A stretch of DNA of 64,000 nt from contig NZ_LXEP01000007.1 in NCBI RefSeq assembly GCF_001654835.1, forward strand, positions 124,001 through 188,000, written 5' to 3'. This DNA comes from Buttiauxella gaviniae ATCC 51604. Lineage in GTDB: Bacteria; Pseudomonadota; Gammaproteobacteria; Enterobacterales; Enterobacteriaceae. Below are positions 28,645 through 39,344 of the stretch, piece after piece; the first letter of the stretch is position 1; the number at the start of each line of letters is the position of its first letter. The notes beneath the pieces are model-generated. The model had not been told where the DNA came from, did no database searches, and saw only the letters and a list, made by a program, of their open reading frames with translations. The translations under genes were made by a program, and so were the position numbers.

Positions 28645-29657
28645 TAGTACATATACTCCTGCACTAATTTCTCAGCCGTTTTCACCGCCATCAATGCACC
28701 ACCGAAACGAACGTTATCGGCAACTGACCAGAATTGAATCTGCTCAGGCATTCCGTAATCGTTATGGATACAACCGATGGAAAGATGCGCACTGCCAGAG
28801 GCGTCAGCAACCTGAGTCGGGAAGTCCCCTTCTTCGGAAAGCGCGATATCTTCAAATTGGCCAAACGCATCACGCGCTTCTTCAGCAGCCAGCGGTCGCA
28901 TTGCTTCAAAGTTGACCATTTGCGCATGCCCGTAAAACACCGGAGCCTGAACCATGCTGGCAGAGATCATCACACCTTCATCCTGCAACACTTTACGCAC
29001 TTCGTTCACCAGGCGACGCTCTGCAATAACGCTACCTTCAGCATCAGGCACCAGTGGCAGCATGTTGAATGCTAATTGGCGACCAAACAGATCCGCGTCT
29101 TCAATTGGCAAACCATTAAGCAAACGTGCACTTTGACCGGCCAGCGCGTCTACCGCACTTTTGCCACGGCCAGAGGCTGCCAGTAAATTGGTGACCTGAA
29201 TGCGTGATAAACCACCTTGTTCGATAAGCGGCTTCAGGGCTGTCAGGAGTTGGCTGGTCAGGCTATCAGCAACAGCAACCAGGTTACGATTACGGTATTC
29301 ACCCAACACAAAAGGATTCACGTCAGGTACTACCAGCGGGACATCGTGTTCCATGGCGAACAGGCCACTGGAGTCGATAACCAGGCAACCGGCATTCGTG
29401 GCTTCTTCAACATAACGCGCAGAAGCTTCAACACCCGCAACGAAGAACGCCAACTGAACCTGAGTCCAGTCAAATGATTCAGCATCCTGAACCATCACGT
29501 TTTTGCCTTCATAACGAATATTTTCACCGGCGCTTTCATTGCGCGCCAGGGCATACAATTCACCAACCGGGAACTGGCGCTCGGCAAGCAGTTCAATCAC
29601 AGCTGCGCCTACGGCACCCGTGGCACCTAAAACGGCAATATTCCAGCCTTCAGACAT
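28644..29657 (-). CDS. usg: Semialdehyde dehydrogenase-like protein Usg
   Basis: This 337-residue protein resembles aspartate semialdehyde dehydrogenase. The N-terminal [20 protein letters not shown] binds nucleotide, followed by a catalytic-like domain. The Cys of the usual SASGxNC-type active site is replaced by [17 protein letters not shown], so classical activity is doubtful. Its function in E. coli is not established. It lies between pdxB and truA as in E. coli. Confidence 0.93.
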   Translation of the reverse strand: MSEGWNIAVLGATGAVGAAVIELLAERQFPVGELYALARNESAGENIRYEGKNVMVQDAESFDWTQVQLAFFVAGVEASARYVEEATNAGCLVIDSSGLFAMEHDVPLVVPDVNPFVLGEYRNRNLVAVADSLTSQLLTALKPLIEQGGLSRIQVTNLLAASGRGKSAVDALAGQSARLLNGLPIEDADLFGRQLAFNMLPLVPDAEGSVIAERRLVNEVRKVLQDEGVMISASMVQAPVFYGHAQMVNFEAMRPLAAEEARDAFGQFEDIALSEEGDFPTQVADASGSAHLSIGCIHNDYGMPEQIQFWSVADNVRFGGALMAVKTAEKLVQEYMY

Positions 29658-29686
29658 GTTGGTTTACTCCAGACTTAAATAGCAGT

Positions 29687-29713
29687 ATCTCCCCGGTGTA
29701 ACGCCGGGGAGAT
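29687..29713. terminator. Hairpin between pdxB and usg
   Basis: ATCTCCCCGG (29687-29696) and CCGGGGAGAT (29704-29713) form a 10-bp stem with a 7-base loop. No T-run follows on the minus strand, so it may act as a partial terminator or mRNA stabiliser within the pdxB-usg-truA-dedA transcript. Confidence 0.55.
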
Positions 29714-29725
29714 GAGAAGGATTTT

Positions 29726-30862
29726 TTAACGCGCAGTGTGATAGGTGGCGCTAAAGCCTAGCTTTTGCAGCATTGTCGCTGCCGCTTCATCATCACACTG
29801 GATATACAGCGATGACCATTCACGGCGTTCCTGATAATTTTTGCGCAACTTGTCAAACTCACCAGGAATTCCCGCCACTTTACGCAGCGGGGCATCATCG
29901 CGGCGCACATCATACACCAGATGAACCAGTCTTTTGAGTGTTGCCTGATCAAGCGGGCCATGAAGGGTAATACGACCAAATTCTGGGGCAGGAAGCAGAG
30001 TGTCTAATGCCACCTGTTGTTTCTGACCAATAAACTCGCTAAATGCTTCAAACACTTGCGTGGTGCCACGCGCTTTACCTTCCAGCGTATAGCCCGCGAT
30101 ATGAGCGGTACCGATATCAACTTTCTCGAGCAGAGCTACATTTAGTGCAGGCTCCGGCTCCCAGACATCAAGTACCACGCTCAGATGCTGACCATTCTCC
30201 AGACATTTAAGCAACGCCACGTTATCCACAACTGGGCCACGGCAGGCGTTGATCAAAATGGAGCCAGGTTTGAGGCTTGAAATCAGTTTCTCGTCAGCAA
30301 GATGCAGCGATTTGTACGCACCGTCTTTAAACAATGGCGTATGGAACGTCAGAACGTCCGCTTCGCGCACCAATTGTTCCAGTGAAACAAAATCACCTTT
30401 ATCACCGCGGTCGGCACGAGGTGGGTCACAAAGCAGCGTACGAACGCCAAAAGCTTCGAGACGCGCCTGCAAACGCGAGCCTACATTACCGACACCAACA
30501 ATACCTACGGTGCGGTCGGTAAGCTTGAAACCGTCGCGTTCTGCAAGCATTAACAGTGAGGAGAAGACATACTCAACTACCGCAATGGCGTTACAACCGG
30601 GAGCGGCCGAAAATGCGATACCCGCGCGCTCAAGGTAGTTTTCGTCAACATGGTCAGTGCCAGCCGTTGCCGTACCGACAAACTTTATCCCTTTGTCATC
30701 GAGTAAATCAGCATTCACTTTGGTGACTGAACGCACCATTAACGCATCGGCATCAGCCAGTTCGGATACGGGAATTGGGCGGCCAGGAACAGCGGTTACG
30801 TCGCCAAGGCGACTGAACAATTCACGTGCATAGGGCATGTTTTCGTCAACGAGGATTTTCAC
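29726..30862 (-). CDS. pdxB: Erythronate-4-phosphate dehydrogenase
   Basis: This 378-residue NAD-dependent enzyme acts in pyridoxal phosphate synthesis. The substrate and cofactor domain has [13 protein letters not shown] near residue 64 and the Rossmann motif [17 protein letters not shown] near 116. The catalytic His sits in [16 protein letters not shown] chose the GTG at 30862 ([16 protein letters not shown]), which gives exactly the E. coli length. Longer in-frame ATG starts upstream would enter the divergent flk region. Confidence 0.95.
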   Translation of the reverse strand: MKILVDENMPYARELFSRLGDVTAVPGRPIPVSELADADALMVRSVTKVNADLLDDKGIKFVGTATAGTDHVDENYLERAGIAFSAAPGCNAIAVVEYVFSSLLMLAERDGFKLTDRTVGIVGVGNVGSRLQARLEAFGVRTLLCDPPRADRGDKGDFVSLEQLVREADVLTFHTPLFKDGAYKSLHLADEKLISSLKPGSILINACRGPVVDNVALLKCLENGQHLSVVLDVWEPEPALNVALLEKVDIGTAHIAGYTLEGKARGTTQVFEAFSEFIGQKQQVALDTLLPAPEFGRITLHGPLDQATLKRLVHLVYDVRRDDAPLRKVAGIPGEFDKLRKNYQERREWSSLYIQCDDEAAATMLQKLGFSATYHTAR

Positions 30863-30965
30863 GTTAGCTACCTGTTCGGTTAATCGTCGAGAATAAGCCC
30901 GATAGTGTGCCATAATCTGGCGTCCTGGCATACTTGAGCCAGGGATCGACAAAGGATTTAAGCCT

Positions 30966-31970
30966 ATGCAACCCATTCAGGGGGCGACAGCACGTCCTCC
31001 GGGGGAACCACCCTCCCCAACTTCAGCGGCAGGTGAGTTTCCGCTTTCTACACAGCAACGTACCGTTCTGGAACGTTTGATTACACGTCTTGTTGCGCTT
31101 AACCAGCAACAAAGTGCCGAAGTGTGGGCGGGATTAAAACATGACCTCGGGCTAAAAGGTGAAACGCCATTGTTATCGCGTCACTTCCCCGCGGCTGAAC
31201 AAAATCTGAATCAGCGTCTCAATAATGCTCAAACAACCCATGCCACGCGTCAGGTTGTGCAACAGCTCAGCGAATTGCTATCACAGGGCAATAATCGCCA
31301 GGCTGTGAGTGATTACATTCGCCAACAGTTTGGGCAAACGGCCCTTAGCCAGCTCACGCCAGAACAATTAAAAAGCGTACTGACGTTATTGCAAAATAAC
31401 CAGTTGGCTATCCCGCAGCCACAGCAGCGCCAGGCGACAGACCGCCCGTTGTTGCCTGCAGAACATAACACTTTAAATAAACAAGTCGCCAAACTCACAG
31501 CTGCAACGGGTGAGTCAGGAAAACTTATCTGGCAATCAATGCTTGAGCTTTCGGGGGTGAAAACAGGTGAGTTGATTCCTGCAAAACATTTCACGCTGCT
31601 GAGCACCTGGTTACAGGCAAGGCAAACCCTGAGCCAACAGCAAACTCCTACGCTGCATACCATCCAGGCCGCGCTAAAGCAGCCTCTGGAACCAGCAGAA
31701 TGGAAAGAGATTACCGATTATTCTCAGCAACGTTTTCAGGCCTCACCGCAGTCGTTACTGACTACTGCGCAAGTGCAGGATATTTTGAACCAGATCTTTT
31801 TGAAGCGAGCAGAACGGCAACCGGCCTCGCCTGAAGTGCAAAATATTCAGCCCATCGCCAGCCCAATTTGGGCGCCATTTATTGAACCGATGAAGGTAAT
31901 AAGTGCCCGCCCAGGCCTGGCACTTATCGCACTGATTGTGGTGATGGTTTTGTTCTGGATAGTGATTTAA
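30966..31970 (+). CDS. flk: Flagellar assembly regulator Flk
   Basis: This 334-residue tail-anchored protein has one hydrophobic C-terminal segment ([18 protein letters not shown]). The long cytoplasmic part is Gln-rich and helical, with [16 protein letters not shown] and [20 protein letters not shown] matching remembered E. coli Flk. Flk influences the switch from rod-hook to filament export and blocks premature FlgM secretion. It is divergent from pdxB by about 100 bases. Confidence 0.93.
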   Translation: MQPIQGATARPPGEPPSPTSAAGEFPLSTQQRTVLERLITRLVALNQQQSAEVWAGLKHDLGLKGETPLLSRHFPAAEQNLNQRLNNAQTTHATRQVVQQLSELLSQGNNRQAVSDYIRQQFGQTALSQLTPEQLKSVLTLLQNNQLAIPQPQQRQATDRPLLPAEHNTLNKQVAKLTAATGESGKLIWQSMLELSGVKTGELIPAKHFTLLSTWLQARQTLSQQQTPTLHTIQAALKQPLEPAEWKEITDYSQQRFQASPQSLLTTAQVQDILNQIFLKRAERQPASPEVQNIQPIASPIWAPFIEPMKVISARPGLALIALIVVMVLFWIVI

Positions 31971-32001
31971 ACGTTAGCCACCCAGCCTCGGGTGGCTATT
32001 G

Positions 32002-33183
32002 TTACTTGCGAAAGGCGATGAGTGTAACCACAATCCCGACTACCGCAGAAATTGCTCCAGCTAAAAACACTGACGGATAACCCATCGAGGTTGCCAACAA
32101 TCCGGTCAGCGGCCCTGCGACACCGTACGAGATATCCTGAAACGCCGCATAGCCACCAAGCGCCGTACCGCGTACCTGAGCTGGTACACGTTTCACTACT
32201 TCAACACCCAGTGCAGGGAAGATTAACGAGCAGCCACAACCCGTCAACGCAGCACCGATTAGCGCAACGCCTGCTCCCGGTGCCTGCCAGAGTAAAACCA
32301 AACCGGCAGTTTCAATCGCCAACGAGACCAGTGCCACTCTTACACCACCAAATCTGTCGGGCATCCAACCAAACAGCACACGCATCAGCACAAAAGCGCC
32401 ACCAAAAGCGGTCAGCGTAAAGCCTGCCCAAGCCCAGCCGTTCGATGCAAAGTAAAGTGAGACAAAAGTGCCGATCACGGCAAAACCCACGCCTTGTAGT
32501 GCAAGACCCATCCCCGGTTTCCAGATAAGGCCAATCACAGTAAACAGCGATGGGCGCTCGCCTTTATGCGCAGGCACCGCACGAACGCGGCCATTAAACG
32601 CCCAGGCAACCAGCGGCAGTGCTATCGTCGATACACCCAACGCGACAAACCCCCAGTGGCTATTGAGCAGCAACCCAAGCGGTGCACCCGCTGCCAGTGC
32701 GCCATAAATCGCCATCCCGTTCCAGGACATTACTTTGCCGGAACGTGCCGGGCCAACCAGGCCCAGTCCCCAGGTAAGGTTACCGGTAAGCAACTGGCTT
32801 TCACCGAAACCGAGAATCAAACGGCCAACAATCAACAGGCCGAATTTCGCCAGCGGCTCAACGGGCAATAGCGCCGCCAGCAGATAAGCGACGCCAGCAA
32901 ATGCGCATGCGCACATCCCCTGTAACGTCGAACGCTTCGCTCCTTGCTGGTCGGCCAGACGCCCGGCATAACCGCGGGTTAACACTGTTGCCAGGAACTG
33001 AATGCCTACGGCAATCCCTACCATGGTGTTACCAAACCCAAGCTCATGGTGAACAAAAAGCGGAATAACAGGCAACGGCAAGCCAACCGTCATATAGGTG
33101 AGAAACACCGCGAAGGTAATGCTGAATAAGGACTTATTTTCGGATTTGCTATTTTTAAGCTGAGAATCAATCAATGCAGACAT
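32002..33183 (-). CDS. yfcJ: MFS transporter YfcJ
   Basis: This 393-residue major facilitator protein has 12 membrane segments. [20 protein letters not shown] and the loop [16 protein letters not shown] are characteristic. The E. coli protein is a putative arabinose or drug efflux carrier and its substrate is unproven. The ATG at 33183 is behind GGAG (seven bases away) and gives the E. coli length; a longer frame to 33225 is disfavoured. It is convergent with flk. Confidence 0.93.
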   Translation of the reverse strand: MSALIDSQLKNSKSENKSLFSITFAVFLTYMTVGLPLPVIPLFVHHELGFGNTMVGIAVGIQFLATVLTRGYAGRLADQQGAKRSTLQGMCACAFAGVAYLLAALLPVEPLAKFGLLIVGRLILGFGESQLLTGNLTWGLGLVGPARSGKVMSWNGMAIYGALAAGAPLGLLLNSHWGFVALGVSTIALPLVAWAFNGRVRAVPAHKGERPSLFTVIGLIWKPGMGLALQGVGFAVIGTFVSLYFASNGWAWAGFTLTAFGGAFVLMRVLFGWMPDRFGGVRVALVSLAIETAGLVLLWQAPGAGVALIGAALTGCGCSLIFPALGVEVVKRVPAQVRGTALGGYAAFQDISYGVAGPLTGLLATSMGYPSVFLAGAISAVVGIVVTLIAFRK

Positions 33184-33287
33184 GCTGCTTACTCCATTTA
33201 TCGCAGAGTAAGGCGAGGTAACCACCCACGCCCTTTCCCTCTGAACGTTCAGATTAAGGGTGCGTTGGTTGACGTTGAACGCTTACG

Positions 33288-33306
33288 CATTATCAGAACG
33301 ATAATG
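33288..33306. promoter_or_regulatory. Palindrome upstream of yfcJ
   Basis: CATTATCAGAACGATAATG has 7-bp perfect arms with a 5-base spacer. It lies about 105 bases before the yfcJ ATG and would overlap a GATAAT -10-like element on the minus strand. It is a candidate operator; the protein is unknown. Confidence 0.45.
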
Positions 33307-33360
33307 TTATTGCGCGAATAGTGCCTTCAGCCATTGATGCTGTCAATAATTGTGAACAGC

Positions 33361-33391
33361 AAAAAAAACGGGGCGCCATAGGCACCCCGTT
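33361..33391 (-). terminator. Terminator after fabB
   Basis: On the minus strand, a stem AACGGGGTGCC / GGCGCCCCGTT (33391-33367, one mismatch, 3-base loop) is followed by eight T residues. This is a strong intrinsic terminator 26 bases after the fabB stop. Confidence 0.9.
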
Positions 33392-33416
33392 CGTCATTCT
33401 CACTGTTAGTGATGAA

Positions 33417-34634
33417 TTAAGCTTTAACTTTACGCATCACAAGTGTTGCGTTAGTCCCACCGAAACCGAAGCTGTTAGACATAACAGTATTCAGTTGACG
33501 CTCGGTAGTTTCAGTCACGATGTTCAGGCCAGCAGCCTGCTCATCCAGCTGTTCAATGTTAATGCTTGGCGCGATGAAACCGTGCTCCAGCATCAGCAGA
33601 GAGTAGATAGCTTCCTGAACGCCTGCGGCACCCAGAGAGTGACCGGTCATCGCTTTGGTCGCAGACATTGCTGGTGAGTTGTTACCGAAGACTTCTTTGA
33701 TTGCGCCCAGTTCTTTCACATCGCCAACCGGCGTAGAAGTCCCGTGGGTGTTCAGGTAGTCAATCGGGGTATCAACACCGTGCATTGCCATCTTCATGCA
33801 ACGCACAGCACCTTCACCAGATGGAGCAACCATATCTGCGCCATCAGACGTTGCGCCGTAACCAACGATTTCAGCGTAGATGTGCGCGCCACGAGCCAGA
33901 GCGTGCTCCAGTTCTTCAACCACAACCATACCGCCGCCGCCTGCGATAACGAAACCGTCACGGCTCGCATCATAGGTTCGGGACGCTTTGTCCGGCGTTT
34001 CGTTATATTTGGTAGACAGTGCGCCCATTGCATCGAACTCACAGGCCATTTCCCAGCACAGCTCTTCGCCGCCGCCAGCAAATACGATGTCCTGTTTGCC
34101 CAGTTGAATTTGCTCAACAGCATTACCGATACAGTGCGCAGAAGTCGCACATGCGGAGCTGATTGAGTAGTTCACACCGTGAATTTTGAACGGAGTAGCG
34201 AGACATGCGGAAACCGCAGAACCCATCGCTTTGGTCACAACATAAGGACCAACCGCTTTCAGGCCGCGCGGGCTACGCATTGCGTCTGCACCGAACACCT
34301 GAGATTTAGAAGAACCACCGGAACCTGCAATCAGGCCCACACGAGGGTTGCTTTGATAAACTTCTTCTTTCAAACCAGCATCTTCAATAGCTTGCTGCAT
34401 TGAAAGGTAAGCATAGACAGAGGCATCGTTCATGAAACGGACGACTTTACGGTCAATCAGGCCGGTGGTGTCCAGTTTAACGTTACCCCACACGTGGCTG
34501 CGCATTCCAGAATCTTTGAATTCTTGAGAGAAAGTGATCCCCGGGCGACCTTCACGCAGAGATGCCAGGACTTCCTGCTGGTTGTTACCGATGCTGGAAA
34601 CAATGCCCAGACCAGTAATCACTGCACGTTTCAT
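33417..34634 (-). CDS. fabB: 3-oxoacyl-ACP synthase I
   Basis: This 405-residue beta-ketoacyl-ACP synthase elongates and is needed for unsaturated fatty acids. The nucleophile Cys lies in [18 protein letters not shown] near residue 163. The catalytic histidines are in [11 protein letters not shown] near 298 and [10 protein letters not shown] near 333. A C-terminal [14 protein letters not shown] completes the fold. It is divergent from mnmC with FabR and FadR type sites between them. Confidence 0.98.
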   Translation of the reverse strand: MKRAVITGLGIVSSIGNNQQEVLASLREGRPGITFSQEFKDSGMRSHVWGNVKLDTTGLIDRKVVRFMNDASVYAYLSMQQAIEDAGLKEEVYQSNPRVGLIAGSGGSSKSQVFGADAMRSPRGLKAVGPYVVTKAMGSAVSACLATPFKIHGVNYSISSACATSAHCIGNAVEQIQLGKQDIVFAGGGEELCWEMACEFDAMGALSTKYNETPDKASRTYDASRDGFVIAGGGGMVVVEELEHALARGAHIYAEIVGYGATSDGADMVAPSGEGAVRCMKMAMHGVDTPIDYLNTHGTSTPVGDVKELGAIKEVFGNNSPAMSATKAMTGHSLGAAGVQEAIYSLLMLEHGFIAPSINIEQLDEQAAGLNIVTETTERQLNTVMSNSFGFGGTNATLVMRKVKA

Positions 34635-34679
34635 TCAATACCTCTTCTACTGCACTATTAGGATTTCGACAGGCACAAT

Positions 34680-34697
34680 AGCGTACACTTGTACGCC
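34680..34697. promoter_or_regulatory. FabR operator of fabB
   Basis: AGCGTACACTTGTACGCC is the FabR palindrome as known at E. coli fabB. FabR represses fabB in response to unsaturated acyl chains. It lies 46 bases upstream of the fabB start. Confidence 0.85.
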
Positions 34698-34698
34698 G

Positions 34699-34715
34699 AA
34701 CAAGTCCGATCAGCC
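34699..34715 (-). promoter_or_regulatory. FadR activator site of fabB
   Basis: On the minus strand this reads GGCTGATCGGACTTGTT. It matches nine of the conserved positions of the FadR site, in the position where FadR activates fabB in E. coli, next to the FabR site. Confidence 0.6.
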
Positions 34716-34790
34716 AAATCAGTCTGAAATTTGCACCGCTTCGCACACATCGTTATGATCGTTACACTGCCTGCCAGACGAGTAACTTAC

Positions 34791-36791
34791 GTGAAACACT
34801 CCCCAATACAATCTGCAAACCTGGACTTTAATGAAGAGGGTACACCTGTATCCCGAGAGTTCGACGACGTGTACTTCTCTAATGATAATGGACTGGAGGA
34901 AACTCGTTATGTATTTCTGGGAGGAAACCGTCTAAATGAGCGTTTTGCTACCCATGAGCGTTCGCTGTTTGTAGTCGGTGAAAGTGGTTTCGGCACCGGT
35001 CTTAACTTTTTGACTTTATGGCAAGCTTTTGAAGATTTTTGCAAAAATCAGCCTCAAGCCACCCTCAAACGCCTGCACTTTATTAGCTTTGAAAAATTCC
35101 CTCTGACCGTAAAAGATTTACGTGCAGCTCATGCCCATTGGCCTGAACTTGCCGATTTTGCGCAGCAATTACAGCAACAATGGCCGCTGCCAATCGCAGG
35201 CTGCCACCGCATTTTGCTGGCGGAAGGCCGCGTTACTCTCGACCTTTGGTTCGGTGATATCAATGAACTGATACCGCAATTAGATGACACTTTAAATAAT
35301 CAGGTAGACGCCTGGTTCCTTGATGGTTTCGCTCCGTCAAAAAATCCGGATATGTGGACGCCACAGTTGTTCAACGCGATGGCGAAATTGGCGCGCACGG
35401 GCAGCACGCTGGCGACATTTACCTGCGCCGGGTTTGTACGCCGTGGCTTAATTGATGCCGGTTTCGCGATGACCAAAACCAAGGGTTTTGGCCGCAAACG
35501 CGAAATGCTGGTTGGGGTAATTGAACGTGCGATCGAAACGCCAGCACGCACGCCCTGGTACGCGCGCCCTTCGTCACAAGCAAAAGAGGTTGCCATTATT
35601 GGCGGTGGCGTTGCCAGCGCCCTGCTGTCTCTCGCTTTGCTGCGTCGCGGCTGGCAGGTCACGCTCTACTGCGAGGATGCTGCTCCGGCGCTCGGTGCCT
35701 CCGGCAACCGCCAGGGTGCGCTTTATCCATTGCTCAATACACACAGCGCAACTCTGACAAACTTTTTCAGTGCCGCATTTACATTTGCCCGCCGCGTGTA
35801 TGACTCATTGCCCGTCGATTTTGATCATGACTGGTGTGGCGTTACGCAACTTGGCTGGGACGAAAAGAGTCAGCATAAAATCGACCAGATGCTGAGCCTG
35901 GAATTTCCCGATGCTCTCGTTCATGCCGTCGACGCAGAAACGGCGACAAAACTTTGCGGTTTAGAAACCGGCCATGGTGGAGCAACCTACCCTCTTGGTG
36001 GTTGGCTGTGCCCGGCACAACTGACAGCCGGTGCACTTGGGATGGCCGAAAATTTGGGACTAAAAACACATTATCAGCATCGCGTTGAAGGACTCACCCA
36101 AACGCCTGACGGATGGGATTTATCAATTGCCGAGCAGGAAACAAAACGGCATGCGGCAGTAGTCTTAGCCAACGGTTTTAAAGTCAGCAAATTCATGCAA
36201 ACCGAAAAATTGCCATTCTCAGCTGTGGGTGGTCAGGTCAGCCATATTCCCACCAGTTCGTCACTTTCAAAATTACGCCAGGTGTTGTGCTACGACGGCT
36301 ATCTGACGCCGCAAAACCCGAATAATCAGCAGCATTGCATCGGCGCAAGTTACCATCGTGGCGTGGAAGATATGCGCTATAACACTGAAGATCAGCTGCA
36401 TAACCGCCAGCGTTTGCTTAACTGCCTGCCGGATATGGAGTGGCCACACGAAGTGGATGTTAGCGCCACTGAAGCACGCTGTGGCGTGCGTTGTGCCACG
36501 CGCGACCATATGCCGCTTGTAGGAAGTGTCCCTCGCTACGATGACACGCTCGAAACCTACGCAACACTTGTTGAAAACCATGACAACGCCGAAACCGCTC
36601 CGGTTTATGACAATCTTTTTATGTTGGCGGCTCTGGGTTCAAGGGGATTATGCAGCGCGCCATTGGCGGCAGAAATTCTGGCAGCTCAAATGAGCGATGA
36701 ACCGGTTCCGATGGATGCTGAAACGCTTGCGGCGCTCAATCCGAATCGATTTTGGGTGCGCAGGTTACTGAGAGGAAGAGAAGTTAAATAG
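34791..36791 (+). CDS. mnmC: Bifunctional tRNA mnm5s2U methyltransferase/oxidoreductase
   Basis: This 666-residue protein completes the mnm5s2U34 tRNA modification. The N-terminal SAM-dependent methyltransferase domain holds [19 protein letters not shown] near residue 63. The C-terminal FAD oxidoreductase holds the dinucleotide motif [20 protein letters not shown] near 265. The GTG at 34791 starts the sequence [19 protein letters not shown] and gives nearly the E. coli length. The frame runs upstream to an ATG at 34731, which I reject because it lies in the fabB control region. Confidence 0.95.
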   Translation: MKHSPIQSANLDFNEEGTPVSREFDDVYFSNDNGLEETRYVFLGGNRLNERFATHERSLFVVGESGFGTGLNFLTLWQAFEDFCKNQPQATLKRLHFISFEKFPLTVKDLRAAHAHWPELADFAQQLQQQWPLPIAGCHRILLAEGRVTLDLWFGDINELIPQLDDTLNNQVDAWFLDGFAPSKNPDMWTPQLFNAMAKLARTGSTLATFTCAGFVRRGLIDAGFAMTKTKGFGRKREMLVGVIERAIETPARTPWYARPSSQAKEVAIIGGGVASALLSLALLRRGWQVTLYCEDAAPALGASGNRQGALYPLLNTHSATLTNFFSAAFTFARRVYDSLPVDFDHDWCGVTQLGWDEKSQHKIDQMLSLEFPDALVHAVDAETATKLCGLETGHGGATYPLGGWLCPAQLTAGALGMAENLGLKTHYQHRVEGLTQTPDGWDLSIAEQETKRHAAVVLANGFKVSKFMQTEKLPFSAVGGQVSHIPTSSSLSKLRQVLCYDGYLTPQNPNNQQHCIGASYHRGVEDMRYNTEDQLHNRQRLLNCLPDMEWPHEVDVSATEARCGVRCATRDHMPLVGSVPRYDDTLETYATLVENHDNAETAPVYDNLFMLAALGSRGLCSAPLAAEILAAQMSDEPVPMDAETLAALNPNRFWVRRLLRGREVK

Positions 36792-36803
36792 ATTTGAGAT
36801 TAA

Positions 36804-36825
36804 GCCCTCTCCCAAAGGAGAGGGC
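36804..36825. terminator. Hairpin between mnmC and yfcL
   Basis: GCCCTCTCC (36804-36812) and GGAGAGGGC (36817-36825) form a 9-bp stem with a 4-base loop. It lies between the convergent stops of mnmC and yfcL and resembles the repeat at 21716. Confidence 0.65.
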
Positions 36826-36832
36826 AAAAGAC

Positions 36833-37108
36833 TTAGAACTTAGCCTTCTGGTACAAATTGTCCCACATGCTCAATACTAAAGACTGATCACGCGGTGAAA
36901 GCTCACCTGCCTGAATCGCTTTTTCCAGACTACCTGATACCGCAGTATTAAGTGCTTCAGGGCTATGGTCTTCACCATGCTCCAGATCAGCTACCGCTAG
37001 AGTCAGATGGCCACGCAGATAACCGCTGGCAAACAGCTCGTCATCACTGGCCGTCTCAACCATTTCATCAATTAGCGCCAGAATGCGTGTCTCAAATTCA
37101 GCGATCAT
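36833..37108 (-). CDS. yfcL: Conserved protein YfcL
   Basis: This 91-residue, acidic, helical protein belongs to the YfcL family. It has no known function. [20 protein letters not shown] is the conserved central part. It follows epmC by 27 bases at the end of aroC-mepA-yfcA-epmC-yfcL. The length agrees with the E. coli protein. Confidence 0.9.
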   Translation of the reverse strand: MIAEFETRILALIDEMVETASDDELFASGYLRGHLTLAVADLEHGEDHSPEALNTAVSGSLEKAIQAGELSPRDQSLVLSMWDNLYQKAKF

Positions 37109-37135
37109 CGTACTTCCTCTTCAATATGCAGGTTT

Positions 37136-37705
37136 TTAGTTTAGGTCTTCCGGCCACGGAAAATGCTCTGCAGCCAGCGCTGGAGTTTTGTAATATTCCC
37201 GCAGCGCTTCAATCAGTTTTGCCGTACGAGCCGGGATACCTTCTTGCAGGTAAATCATCACCTGCGCATGCACACGGCGCTGGAACGCGATTCTGTCCGG
37301 GTCAACATCGCCGCTCAGGTTATCGCAGCTCACATTGAACGGGAAATTTGCTGCCACGCACAGTAACCATTCCTGCGCCTGCGGCTTCACTTCCACATCC
37401 TCAAATTTGCTTTGTGTTTCGGCATCACGCCCATCCGGGCAATACCAATAACCGAAATCCACCAGTTCACGGCGCGCTTTGCCCGCAATAAGCCAGTGAG
37501 AAATCTCATGCATTCCGCTGGCGTAATAGCCGTGAGCAAACACCACGCGGTGATAAGGAATTTCTTCATCTGCTGGAAGATAGATCGGTTCGTCGTCGCC
37601 TTTAATCAGACGTGTATTAAATTCGTCTTTAAAGCAGTTATCGAAAATATCGATAAGTTCCTGATAATGGTGTTCTGTCGTTATTGTCATATTTGCTGTC
37701 GTCAT
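37136..37705 (-). CDS. epmC: Elongation factor P hydroxylase
   Basis: This 189-residue iron-dependent hydroxylase (YfcM) acts on the beta-lysyl-lysine of EF-P, as the third step after EpmA and EpmB. The metal ligands lie in the segment SGMHEISHWLIAGKARRELV (H-E-x-x-H like pattern). VDFGYWYCPDGRD and VSCDNLSGDVDPDRIAFQRR are conserved. The first ATG is one base from the yfcA stop, supporting coupled translation; an internal ATG at 37690 would give the E. coli-like length. Confidence 0.93.
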   Translation of the reverse strand: MTTANMTITTEHHYQELIDIFDNCFKDEFNTRLIKGDDEPIYLPADEEIPYHRVVFAHGYYASGMHEISHWLIAGKARRELVDFGYWYCPDGRDAETQSKFEDVEVKPQAQEWLLCVAANFPFNVSCDNLSGDVDPDRIAFQRRVHAQVMIYLQEGIPARTAKLIEALREYYKTPALAAEHFPWPEDLN

Positions 37706-37706
37706 C

Positions 37707-38504
37707 TTAAGCTACCCCCAACCAATGGAGGATCTCCGGTCCGTGGCTATCAAATAAGAGTTTGGCGCTCATCACCGCCGACACGATAACTATCATCGGA
37801 CGGATCAGTTTTTGCCCTTTACTCAACACGAGGCGTGATCCCATTCGCGCCCCTAAGAACTGCCCGGCCATCATTACAAAACCGGTTCCCCAAATCACTT
37901 TCCCGCCAATGATAAACAAAAGCAGGCCGCCGAGGTTTGATGTAGCGTTTAATACTTTGGCGTGAGCCGTAGATTTTGCGAGGTTAAAGCCACACAGCGT
38001 GACGAACGCCAATGCATAAAAAGAGCCCGCACCAGGGCCAAAGAAACCATCGTAGAAACCGACGCAACCACCTGCAACCAGCGCAAATGGCAGGCCGTAT
38101 AAACGGCGCTGCCTGTCTTCTTCACCGAGTTTTGGCATCAGTAAAAAGTACAGACCAATGCAGATCACCAGCAGCGGCAAGATTTGGCGCAGCACGTCTG
38201 ATTTGACGTATTGAACCAGCAATGCCCCGGTTGTTGAGCCGATAAAGGTCATCATAATATTAAGTTTCTGATCTTTCAGGCTCACCACTTTGCGGCGAAT
38301 AAAATAAATTGAGGAAGAAACTGAACCACCACACGCCTGAAGCTTATTCGTTGCCAGTACATGTGCGGGTGACATTCCCGTCGCCAATAATGCAGGGACA
38401 GTAATCAAACCGCCGCCGCCCGCCAGTGAATCAATAAACCCTGCAAGCATGGCGACAAAAAACAGCACCACCAGCGTCAGGGGGGACACCATAAACCATT
38501 CCAT
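37707..38504 (-). CDS. yfcA: TauE/SafE-family membrane protein YfcA
   Basis: This 265-residue inner-membrane protein has eight or nine hydrophobic segments. The N-terminal half carries AMLAGFIDSLAGGGGLITVP and the repeat-like GFYDGFFGPGAGSFYALAF, both typical of the TauE/SafE family of sulfite/organic anion exporters. The substrate is not known. It begins 11 bases after mepA ends. Confidence 0.93.
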   Translation of the reverse strand: MEWFMVSPLTLVVLFFVAMLAGFIDSLAGGGGLITVPALLATGMSPAHVLATNKLQACGGSVSSSIYFIRRKVVSLKDQKLNIMMTFIGSTTGALLVQYVKSDVLRQILPLLVICIGLYFLLMPKLGEEDRQRRLYGLPFALVAGGCVGFYDGFFGPGAGSFYALAFVTLCGFNLAKSTAHAKVLNATSNLGGLLLFIIGGKVIWGTGFVMMAGQFLGARMGSRLVLSKGQKLIRPMIVIVSAVMSAKLLFDSHGPEILHWLGVA

Positions 38505-38515
38505 GAACTTATCCG

Positions 38516-39340
38516 TTAGAGAACGTGCTCATCCAGCAAAGCCTTACAAGAGGCCGGTAAAGGGGGCGGAGTTTTCTTTTTCGGCACACTGCTGCCTGGA
38601 GGTGGTGGCGCAAACCAGCTTTGCAGTTCAGCACCACAGCCGTCGCCTGGCGGCGGTAATGGCTGATCTTCACACTCGAGGCTATCTGCCGGGCAACGCA
38701 AGCGAACATGCATATGCGCACGATGCGCAAACCACGGGCGCACTTTACGCAGCCAGTCGCGATCGGCACCCGCATCCAGACACAATTGTTGCTTGATAGC
38801 CGGATTGACAAAGATCCGCGTCACGTCGTTATCTTTGGCTGCAAGTTTAATCAGGCTGCTGATTTCTGGCTGCCACAAACGCGGCACCACATGCTGATTA
38901 TCACTGGCGACTAAGTCCAGCGCTTGCGGTTTAAGAAGCTGAGCCGAGGTCCAGCGAGCTTTGGGGAGTTGCAAAAAAATATCAACATCCAGGCCGCTTT
39001 GGTGGCTGGCATGGCCCGAGCTAAAACGCCCACCCGCTGCCATTCCCATATCACCTATCAGCAACGTGCCAAGGCCCAGTTGTGTTGACTGGTTGCTGAG
39101 GCGCTGAATAAACATCACTAAATCAGGATGGCCGAAATAGCGACGTTGGTCCTGTCTCATCACCTGATAGCGAGGATCGTTGAGCGGCAACTCGTGGGCA
39201 CCCACAATGCAGCCGTTAGAGAATGCACCAATAGATTGCGGGCTTCCCGCAATCGGATGACTAATTTTCTGCCACGGCGTCGCGGCGAAAGTAGCGGTAC
39301 TGGCAAGTAATGCCAGCAGCCCCACGAGTGTTTTTTTCAT
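38516..39340 (-). CDS. mepA: Penicillin-insensitive murein endopeptidase
   Basis: This 274-residue periplasmic peptidase has a signal peptide ([20 protein letters not shown]). The LAS-type zinc ligands are in [14 protein letters not shown] near residue 113 (H-x6-D) and [10 protein letters not shown] near 210. It cleaves D-Ala-meso-DAP crosslinks in peptidoglycan. Six conserved cysteines, including [10 protein letters not shown] and [10 protein letters not shown]-like segments, fit the disulfide-rich fold. It lies 4 bases after aroC. Confidence 0.96.
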   Translation of the reverse strand: MKKTLVGLLALLASTATFAATPWQKISHPIAGSPQSIGAFSNGCIVGAHELPLNDPRYQVMRQDQRRYFGHPDLVMFIQRLSNQSTQLGLGTLLIGDMGMAAGGRFSSGHASHQSGLDVDIFLQLPKARWTSAQLLKPQALDLVASDNQHVVPRLWQPEISSLIKLAAKDNDVTRIFVNPAIKQQLCLDAGADRDWLRKVRPWFAHRAHMHVRLRCPADSLECEDQPLPPPGDGCGAELQSWFAPPPPGSSVPKKKTPPPLPASCKALLDEHVL

Positions 39341-39344
39341 CGCA

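Noticed and set aside
34731-34790. N-terminal extension of mnmC
   Set aside because: The frame is open, but the extension lies in the fabB/mnmC control region and is absent from known MnmC. The GTG at 34791 gives the family start.
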